DNA from: Eutreptiella sp. 'Long Island Sound 2002'
Taxonomy: Eukaryota; Euglenozoa; Euglenophyceae; Eutreptiales; Eutreptiaceae
Assembly (NCBI GenBank): GCA_964036045.1
Contig: OZ038387.1
Location: forward strand, 57,506,427 to 57,570,426
Reading direction: 5' to 3'
Length of the DNA stretch: 64,000 nucleotides
This document shows, in pieces, positions 1 to 12,442 of this stretch. The stretch's first letter is position 1, and each line of letters begins with the position of its first letter. The notes beneath the pieces are model-generated. The model searched no databases and was not told the origin of the DNA. It saw only the letters and a list, made by a program, of their open reading frames with translations. The position numbers and the translations under genes are program-made.

Positions 1-706
1 TTTCCGGACCACGACGTAGTAGATACCATGTCAATAGTAAACAGTATAGAGAGGACCCACCTCAGTGGGGTAGTTTACAGGGACATGAGGCCCATGAAGG
101 ACCACAAGGAGTTTGGGGTTGGCAAGGTAAGTGTGACAGATGCCAGGGTATCAGTTTTTATTTCAAACATTTCAGGGGTCTACTGTTGGTGCCCCCATGA
201 AACGTTTTGGGAGGGGAGTGCAATACCCTGGGCATCAGACCCAAACACCAATGTGACAACCCCCCCCTTAGAACAGAATCCAGTGGGGTAAAAGAGTCAG
301 AAACAGGAAACAGAAGCGCAAACAGACAGAGCGCGCGCACTTTGACAGGAAGCACGCGCACGGAGACAGCACAGAGACTGCGTTGCAGTTTCACAGGATA
401 ATATCGCATGCAGGACACGCCTGAAAGATTACATTTTTATTATGGAGTGTCATGTATATTTTTCGGCATGCATAGTTTAGGTTGTTGTTGGCAGGCCCTG
501 CAGTATTTTGTTGTGCAGGCATGCTAAATGAAAACTCTGTTCATTTATTGTAATCATGAATGACGCTCATCGTGCTCGCATTGTGGGATACTCAGGAAGG
601 AGTTTGGAAGGATGAAGGAACTTTTGGGAAGTTGATTTTGAAAAACTAAGAGAACTCACGGAGAAAGAACCAGAACCCAAATATACCCCAACGGTATATT
701 AACACA
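1..706. other. Left flank of the gypsy element, no gene recognised
   Basis: Short overlapping open frames occur here, but none shows a recognisable domain or good codon structure. The stretch ends with AACACA directly before the LTR. It contains no copy of the sequence that flanks the other end of the element, so no target-site duplication can be matched. Confidence 0.5.
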
Positions 707-1607
707 TGCCCCTCCATGGACATAACTTCACGTTAAAAATACGTAGGAAACCAAGGAAAGTTTCTATGCAACACCAACACTCATGCGGTACACTCGAAAG
801 TCGCATTAAAATATTCGGTTGCATGGTCCAAGAGTTATATATCACTTTCTACCCTCTTGACCATTATCCCTTGCAACACCGGGCATGTGTACACATCAAA
901 GGCGTTTGACGCTTCCTAAACTAAGTTGAGACCAAGGCGATTCTAGCCCATATCTCAAAATTGTAACTCCTCGCCGTGAGCCGGAGATATGACCTTTCAA
1001 AGTGGCCTCACGAATCAATTTTGTTTCGCCTATATCTCCAAGAAAAATGAAGGAGACAACAAAAGGAAGGTTGATTCGTGATCGGGGAATAATGTAGGAC
1101 CACTCGAAATGCATCATATCAAGTGCGGCGACCTCGAAGTCGAAAATCCGATTCTGAATGTCTGAAAAAATCGGATTAATTTTGCGAGTGTATAACATGA
1201 AAATTGCGGAAGCAACGAACCCTTTTCTGATGAAATCTAACCCTTCATCGGGGTTTCTGCTCAAATATCTGGAAATAACACTTAACCAATCGGTTACCGC
1301 AAAATCGCGAGCCAACTGACAGTCGCCGATACATTGACAATCAGAACGGAAGGCTGAAAAATTACGGAAACATTATGATAAAAAGACCCTGTTGATTCCT
1401 GATATTCTGATATATAAATCTCAGCCGGCGGCGCCTCGGTTGTGAATGTGGCCGCTCATAGCTGGAATGGCCAAGCCTATCACACTATCACATCAGGTTA
1501 GGTCAGGTGGATGGGAGAGTATAATATCAGCCAATGGCGGCTTGCCGGCACGTAGATACACACCCCAAGTGACCCAAAGATGGCCACGGGGGTCCGAACC
1601 GGCTTCA
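707..1607 (-). repeat. 3' LTR of the gypsy element
   Basis: This 901-bp copy matches 14924-15824 end to end. On the minus strand it starts TGAAGCCGG and ends GGGGCA, giving TG...CA termini. It lies directly after the purine tract at 1608-1618. A 139-codon open frame at 896-1315 is present in both LTR copies in the sense direction; I do not treat it as a gene. Confidence 0.88.
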
Positions 1608-1618
1608 ACCCCCTTCTC
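1608..1618 (-). promoter_or_regulatory. Polypurine tract of the gypsy element
   Basis: The minus strand reads GAGAAGGGGGT immediately before the 3' LTR. This is the position and composition expected for the plus-strand primer of LTR-element reverse transcription. A second purine run lies at about 1681-1692. Confidence 0.7.
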
Positions 1619-2002
1619 AGAGCGTTGTATCCGCTCGGAGGTAATTGAAGAGAGGACGGGAGGACCCCAATGGGCTCCAACCCCCCCCCCCATGTCCCAA
1701 GGACACATGGAGGCCCCACATACGGTGTAGGTGTCCCCCATGCCCCAAGATAGGGGTGAGGACACTCATAATCGGTGCCCTCCGCCATATCCGGTCTCCT
1801 CTTGATCTACAACATGGACCAAGGGGATCAAAGATAGAGAAACGTCGTCGATGGATCCAAATACGTATACTACAATGAAATATATATGTGTGGAGACCGA
1901 GTGAAGGGGGTATATGGCCAATCAAGGCCCAAAAAGCCCCGGATGAACGCCCTCACCCGTCTCCCAAGCACAAAAACGAACAAAAATGCCAAGGGGGATC
2001 CA
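1619..2002 (-). other. 3' non-coding segment between the integrase stop and the polypurine tract
   Basis: About 385 bases separate the TGA that ends the integrase-chromodomain frame from the purine tract. It includes a 12-base C run on the plus strand. No additional coding domain is visible. Confidence 0.5.
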
Positions 2003-3781
2003 TCACGGTGCTGCTGCAGCCACCAAAGGGACCAACACGTCCTTGACATCCAAGGAAATGTTCTTCCTCCTTAGATACTCCATCCAGACCGTGGTATACC
2101 TCAGCACGAAACTGGTCGGAGGTTCCCACGAATCTCTGGATGCAGCAAATCCCTTCCAACGGACCTTGTATAGCCTCCCCCCAGGCGTCCCCGGGTCCGG
2201 CTTGTCCGTCAGGATTCTCTCGGCGGTGAAGTCGTCGTCCTCACCCTCGTCATCTGAGTCCAGATCTCCGGCTGTGAACTCGAAGGTGACGGGACGTCCG
2301 CTGGGGTCTGGTGCTCGGGGACGAAGCTGGGTGTGATCGCGGTCAAGGATCTTGTTATTCCCCACACGAACCGCATACACATCCTGCCCGACCTTCCGAA
2401 CAATTACCCCCGGCACATACCAAGACGCCTGCCGATGTCTGGACAGGACATCCTTGTGGTGCCGCTCCACCCACACGGTGTCTTGGAGAGCATATTTCTG
2501 GACTTTTCCCTGCTTGAAGTACTTGGCCCTCTTCTCATGCTCGTCCTGAAGCGCTTTGCACACCTTGGCCGCTGTGTCGTCCGCCTCAGCCATCATAGCA
2601 TTCGCATCCCTGGCCACTTTGCCATGGTTCAACCACGGGAGAGTGTGTGACACTCGATCCCGTAGGAACAGGATACGATGGGGAGACAGTCCAGGGGGCC
2701 CCGGAGTGTGGTGGTACACCTGGAGTACTCTCCACAGCGAATTATACCTATTCCGGCCCGGTTCGTCGATGTGCAGCTGGCGGAACGTTTCGTACATCTG
2801 CCGCCCGGCCACCTCAGCCCGGCCATTCGACGGGCTGTGGTACGCCACGGTCTTGGCCTGACGAATGCCCATGTGCTTGCACATCTTCTTGAACCACTTC
2901 CCCACAAATTGACTGCCCCGATCGCTGCAGATGACAGCTGGGACATCAAAAATCGTCAGCCAATGCCTGATCATGGCGTTGGCGACGGTCTTGGCCTGCA
3001 GACCCACACCATGCTTGTACTTCTTGTCCTTCTTCTTGGACTTCTTGCCAGGGACCACCACGATATACCCGCTGTGCCTATCCACCGCCAGGATGACACA
3101 GTCGTAGGTCTCTCCTTCCACGGTGACCTCAGGCATGGCGAATACATCCATGGCCACGGACCGCATAGGGGCCTCCGGTATAGCCGTGTACACCGGGTTG
3201 CCCCCCGTGGAGTGGTTGGGGCTCTTCATGGCCCGACACACGGCGCAGTCGCTGCAGTACTTGTCCAGGATGGCGTAGTACCCTGGTGGGAACCTGAAAC
3301 GCCACTCCAGGTCCTGCTGCATCTTGACCCGACCAGGATGCATGAGCTGGGCGTTATGCCAATGGTCAATGAGCGCTTCCATTCGGTTCTCAGGGACCAA
3401 TAGCTTGTCCTTGAGGAATAATTTATCCCCATCCTCGGTCAAGCCCTCAGGCCATTCGTCGTCCGACGGGGCGCTCACGGCATTCCAGTACCTGCTCCAG
3501 TGGTCGGATGCCGCATAGTCATCCGACCAGTCCTCTGTGAGCACCAACCTGACTAGCTCTACGGGGGCCACCATCCATTGCTCCAGGGTTTCCTCTCGAA
3601 TAGCTTGGACTCGCGCGCCCCGGAACTTGGCCAGGTCTGTACGGTTTGCCATCACCGCAAAGCACTTGACCCCCTCTTGCTCCATGGCTCTCTCCATCTC
3701 GATGATGCGCTTGGCCTCCTCGGTCTCCTGGGCGTCCCCATGGCTGCATATGTCCATCCAAGCCTTGCCCGCGGGGTAGGC
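2003..3781 (-). pseudogene. Integrase with C-terminal chromodomain (end of gag-pol)
   Basis: This is the final part of the polyprotein, cut off from RT by an in-frame TAG at 3782-3784. The first ATG of the isolated frame is at 3757. In order it shows an HHCC zinc-binding region (HWHNAQLMHPG, then CSDCAVC) and an integrase core with catalytic acidic residues (MDVF, SDRGSQF, then GRAEVAG with the Glu). A basic linker follows, and the end is a chromodomain (residues about 515-560: AERIL..., LYKVRWKGF, DSWEPP). Chromodomains on gypsy integrases direct insertion to marked chromatin. No frameshift is visible and the frame ends in TGA at 2003-2005. This part reads as well preserved, but it has no start of its own and depends on the upstream polyprotein. 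Confidence 0.88.
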
Positions 3782-5428
3782 CTATCGACTGAGGCAATCC
3801 GCCACAGTGTTGTCCTTCCCCGGGACGTATACGACGCTGAGGTCGAACTTGTGGAACGTCTCGTGCCATCGGGCCCTCCTTGCCGCCGGTCCCGAGGGGG
3901 TGTCGACGTGCTCCTTGTGCCAGCTCTGCAAGGGCTGATGGTCCGTACATACCACCACCGGTTGTAATCCAATGTGGCCAGACCACTTCCTGAGCGCACA
4001 AACAATGGCGTATGTCTCCTTCTCCCTCGCGGTCCAGGTTTGACGTTGGCCCTCGGCCAGGATCCGGCTCCAAAACGCCACGGGTACGTGCGACCCGTCG
4101 TCCCAGACTTGTTCGAGGACTGCCCCTACAGCATAGTCCGAGGCGTCCGTCCGTAGCACGAATCCCTTGTCCGGGTCCACCAGGAATAGCCCCAGCTGCC
4201 CCAGGAGTCGCTCCTTCGGGCGGCTGAACGCATCTTCGGCCTCAGGGGTCCAGGCAAGCTTCTTCTTGCTCCCCTTCCGACCATCGAACTTGCCCACCTG
4301 CAGCATCTTGTGCAGCGGCCCCGACAGTTCTGCATACATCCGGACATAGCCCGAATAGTAATTGCAGAACCCCATGAAGGATCGGAGTTCACTGATGGTC
4401 TGGGGCTTCTCCCATTGGTGCAGGGACGCCAGCTTCCCAGGCATGGGACGGCGTTGCCCGTGACCAACCAGGTGACCCGCGAACTCCACTTCCCTCACGA
4501 AGAGTGAGGCTTTGGTGGGCTTGCACACCATGTTGTGCTTGTCCAGCTCGCTGAGCACTCGGCGCAGATCCTTCTCATGCGCTTCGATGAGCTCGTCCTC
4601 AGTCATGTCTTCCGTGCCGGACCCGATGATGATGTCATCTACAAAGGGGTCGGCACAATCCCGGACAGGACCGAGTAGGTCCTCCATCATGCGCTGGAAA
4701 GCGGCGTTGCCATTCTTGGCGCCCATAGGCACCACTTTACACTGCATGGGCCCCAGCGGCGTCGACATTGCTGTGCAGGGCCTGGAGTCCGGGTGTAGCG
4801 GCATCTGGTGATAGCCATGTTTCAGGTCTAACACCGTGAAGATCCGCTTCTTTTGTTGTTTTTGGAGGATGGTGTCGATCAGAGGAAGCGAGTACGAGTC
4901 GTGCTCGGTTTGCTCGTTCAAACCCCTGTAATCAACCACCAACCTCCACTCGCCCTTCTCCTTCTTGGGCACGATAAAGGCTGGGCTGGCCAACTCACTG
5001 TCGGAGGGTTCGATCCATCCCCGCTCAATGAACTCGGCCAACAGCTTCTTCATGGCCTCGGCCCGATGGCCCTGAAGTTGGTACTCCCGATGACGATAGA
5101 TCTTGGGGTTCGGCTTCAGCTTGATCCTCGCTGTGCCAAACCTCCCACGATCTGGAGGGTTCTTGTTGGCGATGCCACTGAATAGCCGCGGATAGGCATG
5201 TATCAGCCTCTCCTTCAGCTCGGCGACCTTCGGGTTCTCCTGGGCCTCTTCAGCCGCTTGCTTCGGTATCGATACAACCGACCACACTGCGGTATAGGCC
5301 TCTTCCGGGTCCGAGTTCGACTTCTCCTCGGTCGATATGCCGTCTTCATCGTCGTGGGGCATGCTTCCCACCGACAATCTCCGGAAATTTGCGGCATCGG
5401 CCGAGTTCTTGTCGCTACCGGCCCCCAT
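3782..5428 (-). pseudogene. Reverse transcriptase and RNase H domains of gag-pol
   Basis: The RT region begins with a gypsy-type connection segment, then LVVDYRGLNEQT, the palm block VLDLKHGYHQMPL and the catalytic block FVDDII (Phe in place of the commoner Tyr). The RT thumb block GFCNYYSGYVRMY follows. RNase H follows with RTDASDYAVGAVL (Asp), WTAREKETYAIV (Glu) and VCTDHQPLQSW (Asp), ending at VPGKDNTVADCLSR. TAG at 3782 separates it from the integrase although both lie in the same frame. Upstream, two TAA codons at 5429-5431 and 5477-5479 separate it from the protease, again in the same frame. The catalytic residues are intact and the damage seen is nonsense substitution only. Confidence 0.9.
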
Positions 5429-5476
5429 TTATGGAAAATCCCACGTCGGCGGGTCCGACCCAAGCGGACCATCATA

Positions 5477-7069
5477 TTAGTCCGCGATGTGATCCATGAC
5501 CCTAGCCACGAACTCATCCTTCTCGTACTTGCCGGTGACCAACATCTTGTCATCCCACCAATGCGGAGATGTGACCATGGCCCGCCCCTTCTTGGCTGCC
5601 ACACGGTCGTGCATCCGCATCCGCATGTAGTTGACGATGTGGTCGATCTTGGCGTGGGACAGGACGTCAATGCCATCCATTGGCTGATCCGTCCCTTCCT
5701 TGGGCTCAAACATCACCCGCATGGGAACCGCCTCAACCCTACGGATGAATGCTTCATCACCTGTGGGGTGGGCTTGCGCCCCATCCACCAGGAAAGCCTT
5801 GGTACCCAACGCTTGACCCGGGGAGGGCATTGATAAGCCCTTGGTGTCGATGAACAACTCCTCCTCTGGCCCGAATGACATCTCTTTCAGGGTGATGGAA
5901 TCCAGCGTCGACTTGAGACCTTCCAGCGGACATGGGGTGGATCCTATGCCAGTTATGACCAGGATCCCCTTCGCCCCATCCGCGACGATCTTCTCCACCG
6001 TACGTCTGGTATTTTCCAGGGAGCCATGCCAATACATGGGCCCCCACTCCTTCAAACCCCAATGCCTGTGCCAGGCTGAGTCTCCTCGATGCCAATGCCT
6101 CCTACACTTCCTCAAAAGTGGGGCATCCCGGGAAGCGAAGACGTCTGTCTCGGGCGCTTCGGCTCCCAGCGTCTGGATCATCCTGGCATACACCTGCGGC
6201 GCCATTCCATACTCCGTGAGCTGAACTCCGCGGTCTCCTCTGGACTTGGCACCCACAGCTTGCACCGCTTGGACGATCCGATCCTCTTCCTCAGCATTCC
6301 ATTGGGATGATCCGCATGCATAGTCCGTGGACAGCCATGTAAGGCATTCATTATCCTCCCGGACCAGCGTTGCACGATCGGGAAGGGCTCCAATGGCGTT
6401 TCCCACCATGAAGTCATACCCCATGATCATATCCCAATCTGTAATGTCGGCCACATAGAAGTTCCCGGATAGAGTGCTTCTCTTCGCCAAATCAGGGCGG
6501 TTCAAGCGCTCATGCTCCCAGAATTCCATACTGATAGTGGCCTCATGGATGCCACCACCCATAATCTCTCCATTGGCCACCTTCAGGCGTACCGGTCTAC
6601 GGCTGGGCTGCAGGGATTCCTCCTTGAACAACCCTCTCCAGACCAGGCTTACCTGGGCACCCGTATCCACCAGAACATCCACCACCAACTCCTGTTGTCC
6701 GCACCGTACACGCACCTTCAAGTGCAACTGCCGCTCGTCACCCTGCGGTGTATGGACAACTCTCACGGCATGCAACTCTAGCACATCCGGGTGCATCAGG
6801 ACTTCGAGGGTATGGTCACGGATGGTGTAGATCCTGGGCTGGTCCTGGCCGTCCACGGGGCTCTCCGTGGTCGCTCCTTCTTTCTTGCCACGTCCCTTGC
6901 CCACATACACTTCCCTTGGCAGGGCGCTCCAGGGGTTGGGAGTGGCAAAACTCAGTGGTTTTGGCTCTTCTGGAGCCTTCTTCGGCAGCTGATGTGCCTT
7001 CGCTTTCTCTAGGATTCCACTGATTTTCGGAGGAGAGACCTCCGAGGTCCCACTCCCGTGGGGGCTCCT
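5477..7069 (-). pseudogene. Retropepsin-type aspartic protease domain of gag-pol
   Basis: The catalytic block is VDVLVDTGAQVSLVW, a DTGA-type aspartic protease signature, followed by a flap-like region and the GYDFM...GNAIG segment typical of the second half of retropepsins. In-frame coding extends up to the TAG at 7070-7072; the first ATG after that stop is at 6910. The region downstream of the protease core (roughly 5500-6300) has no named domain and probably forms the linker towards RT. The frame closes at TAA 5477-5479. Confidence 0.82.
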
Positions 7070-7072
7070 CTA

Positions 7073-7696
7073 GACGTGGCCTGCCGCAGCTCCCTCCTGC
7101 TGCGATCCGCTCAGACTTTGTCCGCCACATTGCTGGGCTTTGACTTCCTCCAACGTCCTCAACATGTCCTCAGCAACCTCCTCGATCGACCTCACGCGTC
7201 GGTCTGGGCCGGGTCCTGCACCATAGCCTTTTCCTCCGCCTTTCCCTTGGGCCTTTCCTTGGCCTTTTCCACCGTCTCCGCCCTTTGCCTTCCAATCGGC
7301 AATTCGTTGCTCCTTGGGCTTCTTGTCGGGATGGGCGGCGAAGTAGGTCTTCTTCTCCTCCTCATATACCTTGCAATGCCGATGGTCATGTGCATGGTTG
7401 TTCCCCTTGCCGTAGCAGACCCAGCAACCGTTGTGCTGTGATCTGTACTCGCGGAACGAGAGCGGCGGGTTCCCGATCCTCCGCGGTTCTCTGCGTCTCT
7501 TGGTCCTTGGGTCCAGGCGGTTCCACCTGGACCTGTCCTGCCCATTCTCCTTCATATTGTGCGCTACGAACGCGAAGAAGTGGGCTCCTTCATGATCCTC
7601 TGGGGTGGTCGCGGTCCTGAGATCTTGGCCGCTTCCACTCCCTTCCTCCGCGGTGCCGACCGTGTCCCCCTTGACCTCTCCGTGGTGGCGATCTTC
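7073..7696 (-). pseudogene. Gag nucleocapsid segment with zinc knuckle
   Basis: This in-frame stretch lies between TGA 7697-7699 and TAG 7070-7072. It encodes a basic Arg/Lys-rich region with a CCHC-like knuckle (CWVCYGKGNNHAHDHRHC), then a Gly/Lys-rich tract (GGDGGKGQGKAQGKGGG). Nucleocapsid segments like this bind element RNA during packaging and reverse transcription. It is continuous in register with the capsid part upstream and the protease downstream. Confidence 0.72.
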
Positions 7697-8374
7697 TCAA
7701 TGACCTCGATGTCCTTGGCCTTGTCGATCCTGCACGTGGGCCTCGTTCTTGGCGTTGAGCTTCAGCTGCACCGTGATGTACTTCACGATCTTGTCCGGGC
7801 TCATGCGGGCGAAGATGACCTGCATCCTCAGCGGCTCTCCGCGCCTCCACTCCACGTTGTTGAGGCGCATCAGCCTTTGCCCCACGGTGTCGCCGAATAC
7901 CTCCACGTAGACGGCGTTCTTCAACCCCAACATTCGGCTGCGCTCGCCGAGATTTCGCCGGAAAAACTCCATTATTCCGGCGTGGGTGTCCTCCGATGCC
8001 ATGATCTGTACGGCCGCGCGCTTCTTTGCTCTCTTCTTCTCCTCGTCCTCCACTCGCCTCTTCCAGTGGCCGGGGAGGACGTCCTTCAGCAGGTGTCGGA
8101 TCTCGCTGGCCTCATTCCAGTCCTCCACCAGCTTGAGGCTTCTTCGGTACTTGCGGATGTACCGATTCCATTCCCGGACCCTCAATTCCCCGCGCTCCAG
8201 CGGCAGCGGAATGGACTACAAATCCTCCAACTTCTGGTTGGGGGCGTCCACTCGCTCCTCGTCCTCCAGCCACTGGAGGCAGGCCTGCTCCGTCTGGATC
8301 AATCCCTCGCGGATCTGATCCCTGAGCTCCTCCTTCAGGTCCTGCGCCAGCCTGTGTGGAAATGTCCGACATAC
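7697..8374 (-). pseudogene. Gag capsid-like segment
   Basis: The in-frame sequence includes helical blocks such as HRLAQDLKEELRDQIREGL, CLQWLEDEERVDAPNQKLEDL and ELRVREWNRYIRKY, resembling the retrotransposon-gag (capsid) helical domain. It carries an internal TAG at 8216-8218. It is bounded by TGA 8375-8377 upstream and TGA 7697-7699 downstream, all in the same register. Assignment to capsid rests on position and helical character. Confidence 0.62.
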
Positions 8375-9841
8375 TCACTTGTCCCTTGGCGCTCCCTTCA
8401 TCTCGCCTACGACCTCCTCGGCGAAGTCCTCCCAATCCAGGATGAAGTCATCCAGGTTGGAGGGGTTGCCATCGTAGTAGGGGATTTTGATTCCCCTGAG
8501 GTCGTCAATCCTGATGGCGTCTCCGACGTCCGCAGCCACCACTCCACCAAGACGGATACCACCTGTGGCCGGGGGGTGTGAGTACACCCCCCGTACATCC
8601 CTCTCCTCCATGGAGTGAGGTCCAGTTGGACCTGAACCCATGGGGTTTGGGATGCGGGACGGACTTGCTCCACCGGCTGTCCATATCCCCGTAGTGGGGT
8701 CCTTCACCCACAGGTTTCCGCCTGGATGGCCTGGACCATGTCCGTCGGCCCTTCCCATGGTTCGCCCCTGCATGGTCTGGTGTTGGATCTCCTCTTCCGC
8801 ATAAACTGCATGGGCAGTCGTAGTGGTTGGTGGATCCTGGGCGGCATGGGACATCTGTACCATCAGGCTCCTCAGGTCCGGGGTTGCGTGCTCTTCCCGC
8901 ATGGACCCAGCCGGTGCCGTATGCTCCCCGAGCATTATGGATTCGCTGAACATGGGAACAAACGGCAGCGCACCCGGGTCAACACGCGGAGGTGCGTATG
9001 GTGCCTCTGCAGGGCCGCCCATGGGTTTATCCATGGCGCTCCTGAGGGTCTTAACCCGCTCCACCAGCTCTGCCGTTGCCGGCCTTGCCGGGACCTCTGG
9101 GCCCCAGGCGAGGGGTTGTAACTCCTCCAGCCTTTTCAGGCATCCCGACATGTCCTCCACCAGGTGGAGGAGGCTGTTCACCACTCGCTGCTGCTTCTGC
9201 AGGGCCATCTCCAGCTTCTCCCGGTACCGGTCCTGCTCCGCTCGCAGCTCCGCCATGTCTCTCTCCGCTGCCGACTGGTCATCCAGGATCCCCGCGACGT
9301 CCTCCTCTAGGCCGTCCTTTGCGTTGTCCAGGCGGTCGAGGTGCTGCACGTTGGCGTCCATCCCCATCTTTGGGTACTTGCCGATGAGGAAGGATACGTG
9401 CTCGCAGTGGCACTCAACGTGCTTTCCACCTGATCCGGCGCATCCCACGGTTCCCGGCGCCTCGGAATCCTCCGCCATGGGTGTGTCGCCCATGCTATCC
9501 CGCGTTGGCTCCGTGTGCCGGGCCACAGGCGCCGTTCTGGCTCTGGGAGGCCTCTCCAACCCCTCGGCGTCATGCTCCAGGCTGGGTTTGGGGGCCGTGT
9601 GCGCCCTTGTGGGCGGTATGGCCATCTCCTCCGACTCCGAAAGAAAAGCGGTCCGATAGCCATCGGAATGCCCCTCGGAATCAGCTGACCACAGCCTGAC
9701 CGGGCTGGGATCTGTCTCCATCGCCCTGGCTTCCGCCGCGGGTTTTGGGGACCCGCGCTTACGGTAACGCCGGGCTCTGCCATTGCTGCCAGTCTCCTCC
9801 AACTCCTCGCAGCGGAGCGGAGATTGCAAGCCTTGCGGCAT
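8375..9841 (-). pseudogene. N-terminal Gag region with coiled coil
   Basis: A 488-codon frame from ATG 9841 starts the polyprotein. An in-frame stop just upstream (near 9850) supports this start, although the true start could lie in another frame. Residues about 190-270 are rich in Glu/Arg/Gln/Leu with heptad-like spacing (RDMAELRAEQDRYREKLEMAL) and probably form a coiled coil. The rest is Pro/Gly-rich and disordered. The end (DDFILDWEDFAEEVVGEM) leads into the capsid helices. The TGA at 8375 breaks the join. Confidence 0.6.
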
Positions 9842-10185
9842 TGCCTTTCACACATGGAGGCTAGGTCCTCCATGTCTAGCCCATGTCCTGCAAGGGCTCT
9901 CCGTTCTGAGCATCTTCGCTCTTCTCGGGCTTCCAAATCCGGCGTCGACTCCACGGACTCAACGATCTGCACCCGGGGCGTCCTTGGGCAGGGCTCATGA
10001 GGGCCCAAGTCCCCGGTGCGGCGGTAGGGGGCAGGTACTCCTCTGCTACCATAAAGAAGGTCCCTACCAGGACCGGCCCCTGCTGTACCCCTTCCACCAT
10101 TTCCTGTCACTCCTATGGTCTTGCTTCTCACCAGGTTCTGCACGATCTTGCCCTATCCTGCACAATTTCCCACAAAAAATAGTAA

Positions 10186-10226
10186 AATATTGCTCCTTCA
10201 CACAAATCCTGATCCCTTGCAATAAC
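10186..10226. repeat. 41-bp direct repeat, copy 1 (copy 2 at 11399-11439)
   Basis: Both copies begin AATATTGCTCCTTC and end TTGCAATAAC. They bracket 10227-11398, which contains the truncated 895-type LTR. This is far too long for an ordinary LTR-element target duplication, so repair or template switching is more likely. Confidence 0.8.
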
Positions 10227-10653
10227 ATGTACCCGAAGATATGAGTTCGAAAAGTCAACCCATAACTGAGTAAATTTGGGCAATGTTCACATGACCATAT
10301 TTACTATAGGAAAAAATTGGCCAAAATGGCACATAGAAAATTGATTGCAGCGCAAAGGGAAAAGTTGACGAGTACCCATGGTAACAATATATGAATAGTG
10401 GGGACTATGGAGACCACGAATGATCAAAAGTTCAACTAAAAACTCAATTATAGTGGATCTCCATGGTCAACACAAGTGACCACATGAAAAATATAAAATT
10501 CAAGACACAATCACTAAAATTCATGTGTGGCCCTATGTACAAGGAACCACGTCCAAACAAAGTGCGTTAACAGGACTAGACACATGCCACAACACACACA
10601 AACAAACATTAGACTCGGAATCCACGTGATCTTGGAGATCAAAGCTCGACAAG

Positions 10654-11389
10654 TGTAAGGTTTTCAGCGACCTATAATGGGCAGTTTTTGCCTATGTTAA
10701 TCAGGACTTTTTCTGCATTATTTCTGCTTTATTTCTGCACTAATTTCAGTGAAAAATAATGTAAAATACCGCTGAAATCTGTGTTTTTGCGCCTGCGACG
10801 CGGCCCGAAAGTCGCCGTCGCTGAGGATTTCTGGGGTTTTTCAGATTACGATTTAAAGCAATTAGATTATTTTTTCTGATTGATATATTGTTTTTCAGTA
10901 TATGCGGATGTTACGGCACCATCGCGGCGCCGTTCTGCGGTGGTCAATTTTGGCCAGATAGGCCATGTTCAAGATTTTTTACAAAATTGTAGGTAGCACA
11001 GTTTCTGAAGTTGACCCCACCAGATCAAAGCCCAACAGTGGGGCTTTACATACATATGTTGATTTGGGTTCAATACGCGTCGGTGCACCGGCACCACCTG
11101 TTGGGGGGAGTCACGGGAATTTCATATATTATGTTGAAAAATCACTATTTTTTTAAGTTTTGAGCTTAAAAATCAGGACTTTCTTCAGTTTTATCCTGAT
11201 CTAACTCATGATCCTGATTGTGACGACCCGTCGGCACCAAGAGCGAGGCCGACACGTCGTCGCTTTTCGAGTTTTAGTATAGTTTTTATGCTATTTTTAT
11301 AGTATAATTGCTATGTGCATTGTTACATGTTTGTGTATGTAAAAATGCATCATGTTCTATCTTCTCCTTACTTCAGGACATATGAAAGG
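10654..11389 (+). repeat. Truncated LTR of the 895-bp family
   Basis: Starting TGTAAGGTTTTCAG, this matches positions 17610 to about 18340 of the complete LTR. It then stops after GACATATGAAAGG, lacking the last 165 bases or so. No internal region or partner LTR lies next to it, so it is a solo fragment. Confidence 0.8.
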
Positions 11390-12442
11390 TACATGTATAA
11401 TATTGCTCCTTCACACAAATCCTGATCCCTTGCAATAACCAATCCCAAGTACAATAGCTCCAATCCAAATAATCCACACTCAGGGCTTCCAAGGGTGTTT
11501 GATGTCCCGCGTTGACACTCAACAACTCCTTTCAATACGCCGGTCGTCTCACGGTGCACACGGAGACACGGGCGTTGGGCATGTACATAGAATTGCACCA
11601 ATAGAATAATGGAAAAAGAAGCCTTGAAATTGGCATATGAACACAAATAAAGCAAAATAGGGGAAAGAGGTAAGCACACACGATCACAGCCATAGACCCC
11701 TCATTCCCTGGACTCAGGACCTTCCCTTGACTCGCCAACATGATGCCCTGACCCCAGTCAGATAAGATGGCTAAATGCCATGTGTGGAAAGTCACTACAC
11801 AAACCCCAAAAATGTGTTCCCTCCCAAGCCTCTGAATCCTAGCCCAATAGGGGAGGTGGCGTGTCATGGCCTGGAGTGGCACTCAGGACCATGCCCTACC
11901 CTGACATAACTTTGGTTGGACTTGGAGTCGATGGGGCTTGGAGAATTGCCCCATGTAGATGACCTCACAACATGGCAAAATTAGGCAAATCACACCAGTG
12001 TTCCCAAAAATCAATTACATACTCAAAAATGCATACAGCAAGTATTCAAATGCTCCATGCATATGTCAAACCGGAGAGTAATATACAAGGGTGATATAGA
12101 CCGAAGGTCCATGCCCAAGAATATCCCAACATTGGCTCCCAAACCCCTCCGGATATACACATGCCATGCCTCACAAGTCAACTCATGAATTTGAGACCTA
12201 ATTTTGTGAGGCCTCGTGTGCCACGCCAAAGTGACCACGTGATCCGGCATATGGTGAGGTGCAACACCGAAGCATATGCCAACATATAAGCAATATACCA
12301 TAGTTCACGAATCTCTAGGCACTTTACTGTTAGCCAACCAGTTAAGCACATAAAATACAAAAATGAGCATAAAATGAGGTCAAAAACATGCAAATAAAGC
12401 CAAATTCAAGATAATCACAATAGTATATAACTTCGCTCACCC

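Larger units (their letters stand above)
9842..12442 (-). other. Leader of the gypsy element with embedded LTR fragment
   Basis: No coding domain is visible between the gag start and the nested small LTR element. The stretch contains a truncated copy of the 895-bp LTR family (10654-11389) and a 41-bp direct repeat flanking about 1.17 kb. The sequence is AT-richer than gag-pol. Confidence 0.5.

Noticed and set aside
896-1315. 139-codon ORF in the gypsy LTR, repeated at 15113-15532
   Set aside because: Both copies come from one LTR duplicated by reverse transcription, so conservation is not independent evidence. No domain is seen.
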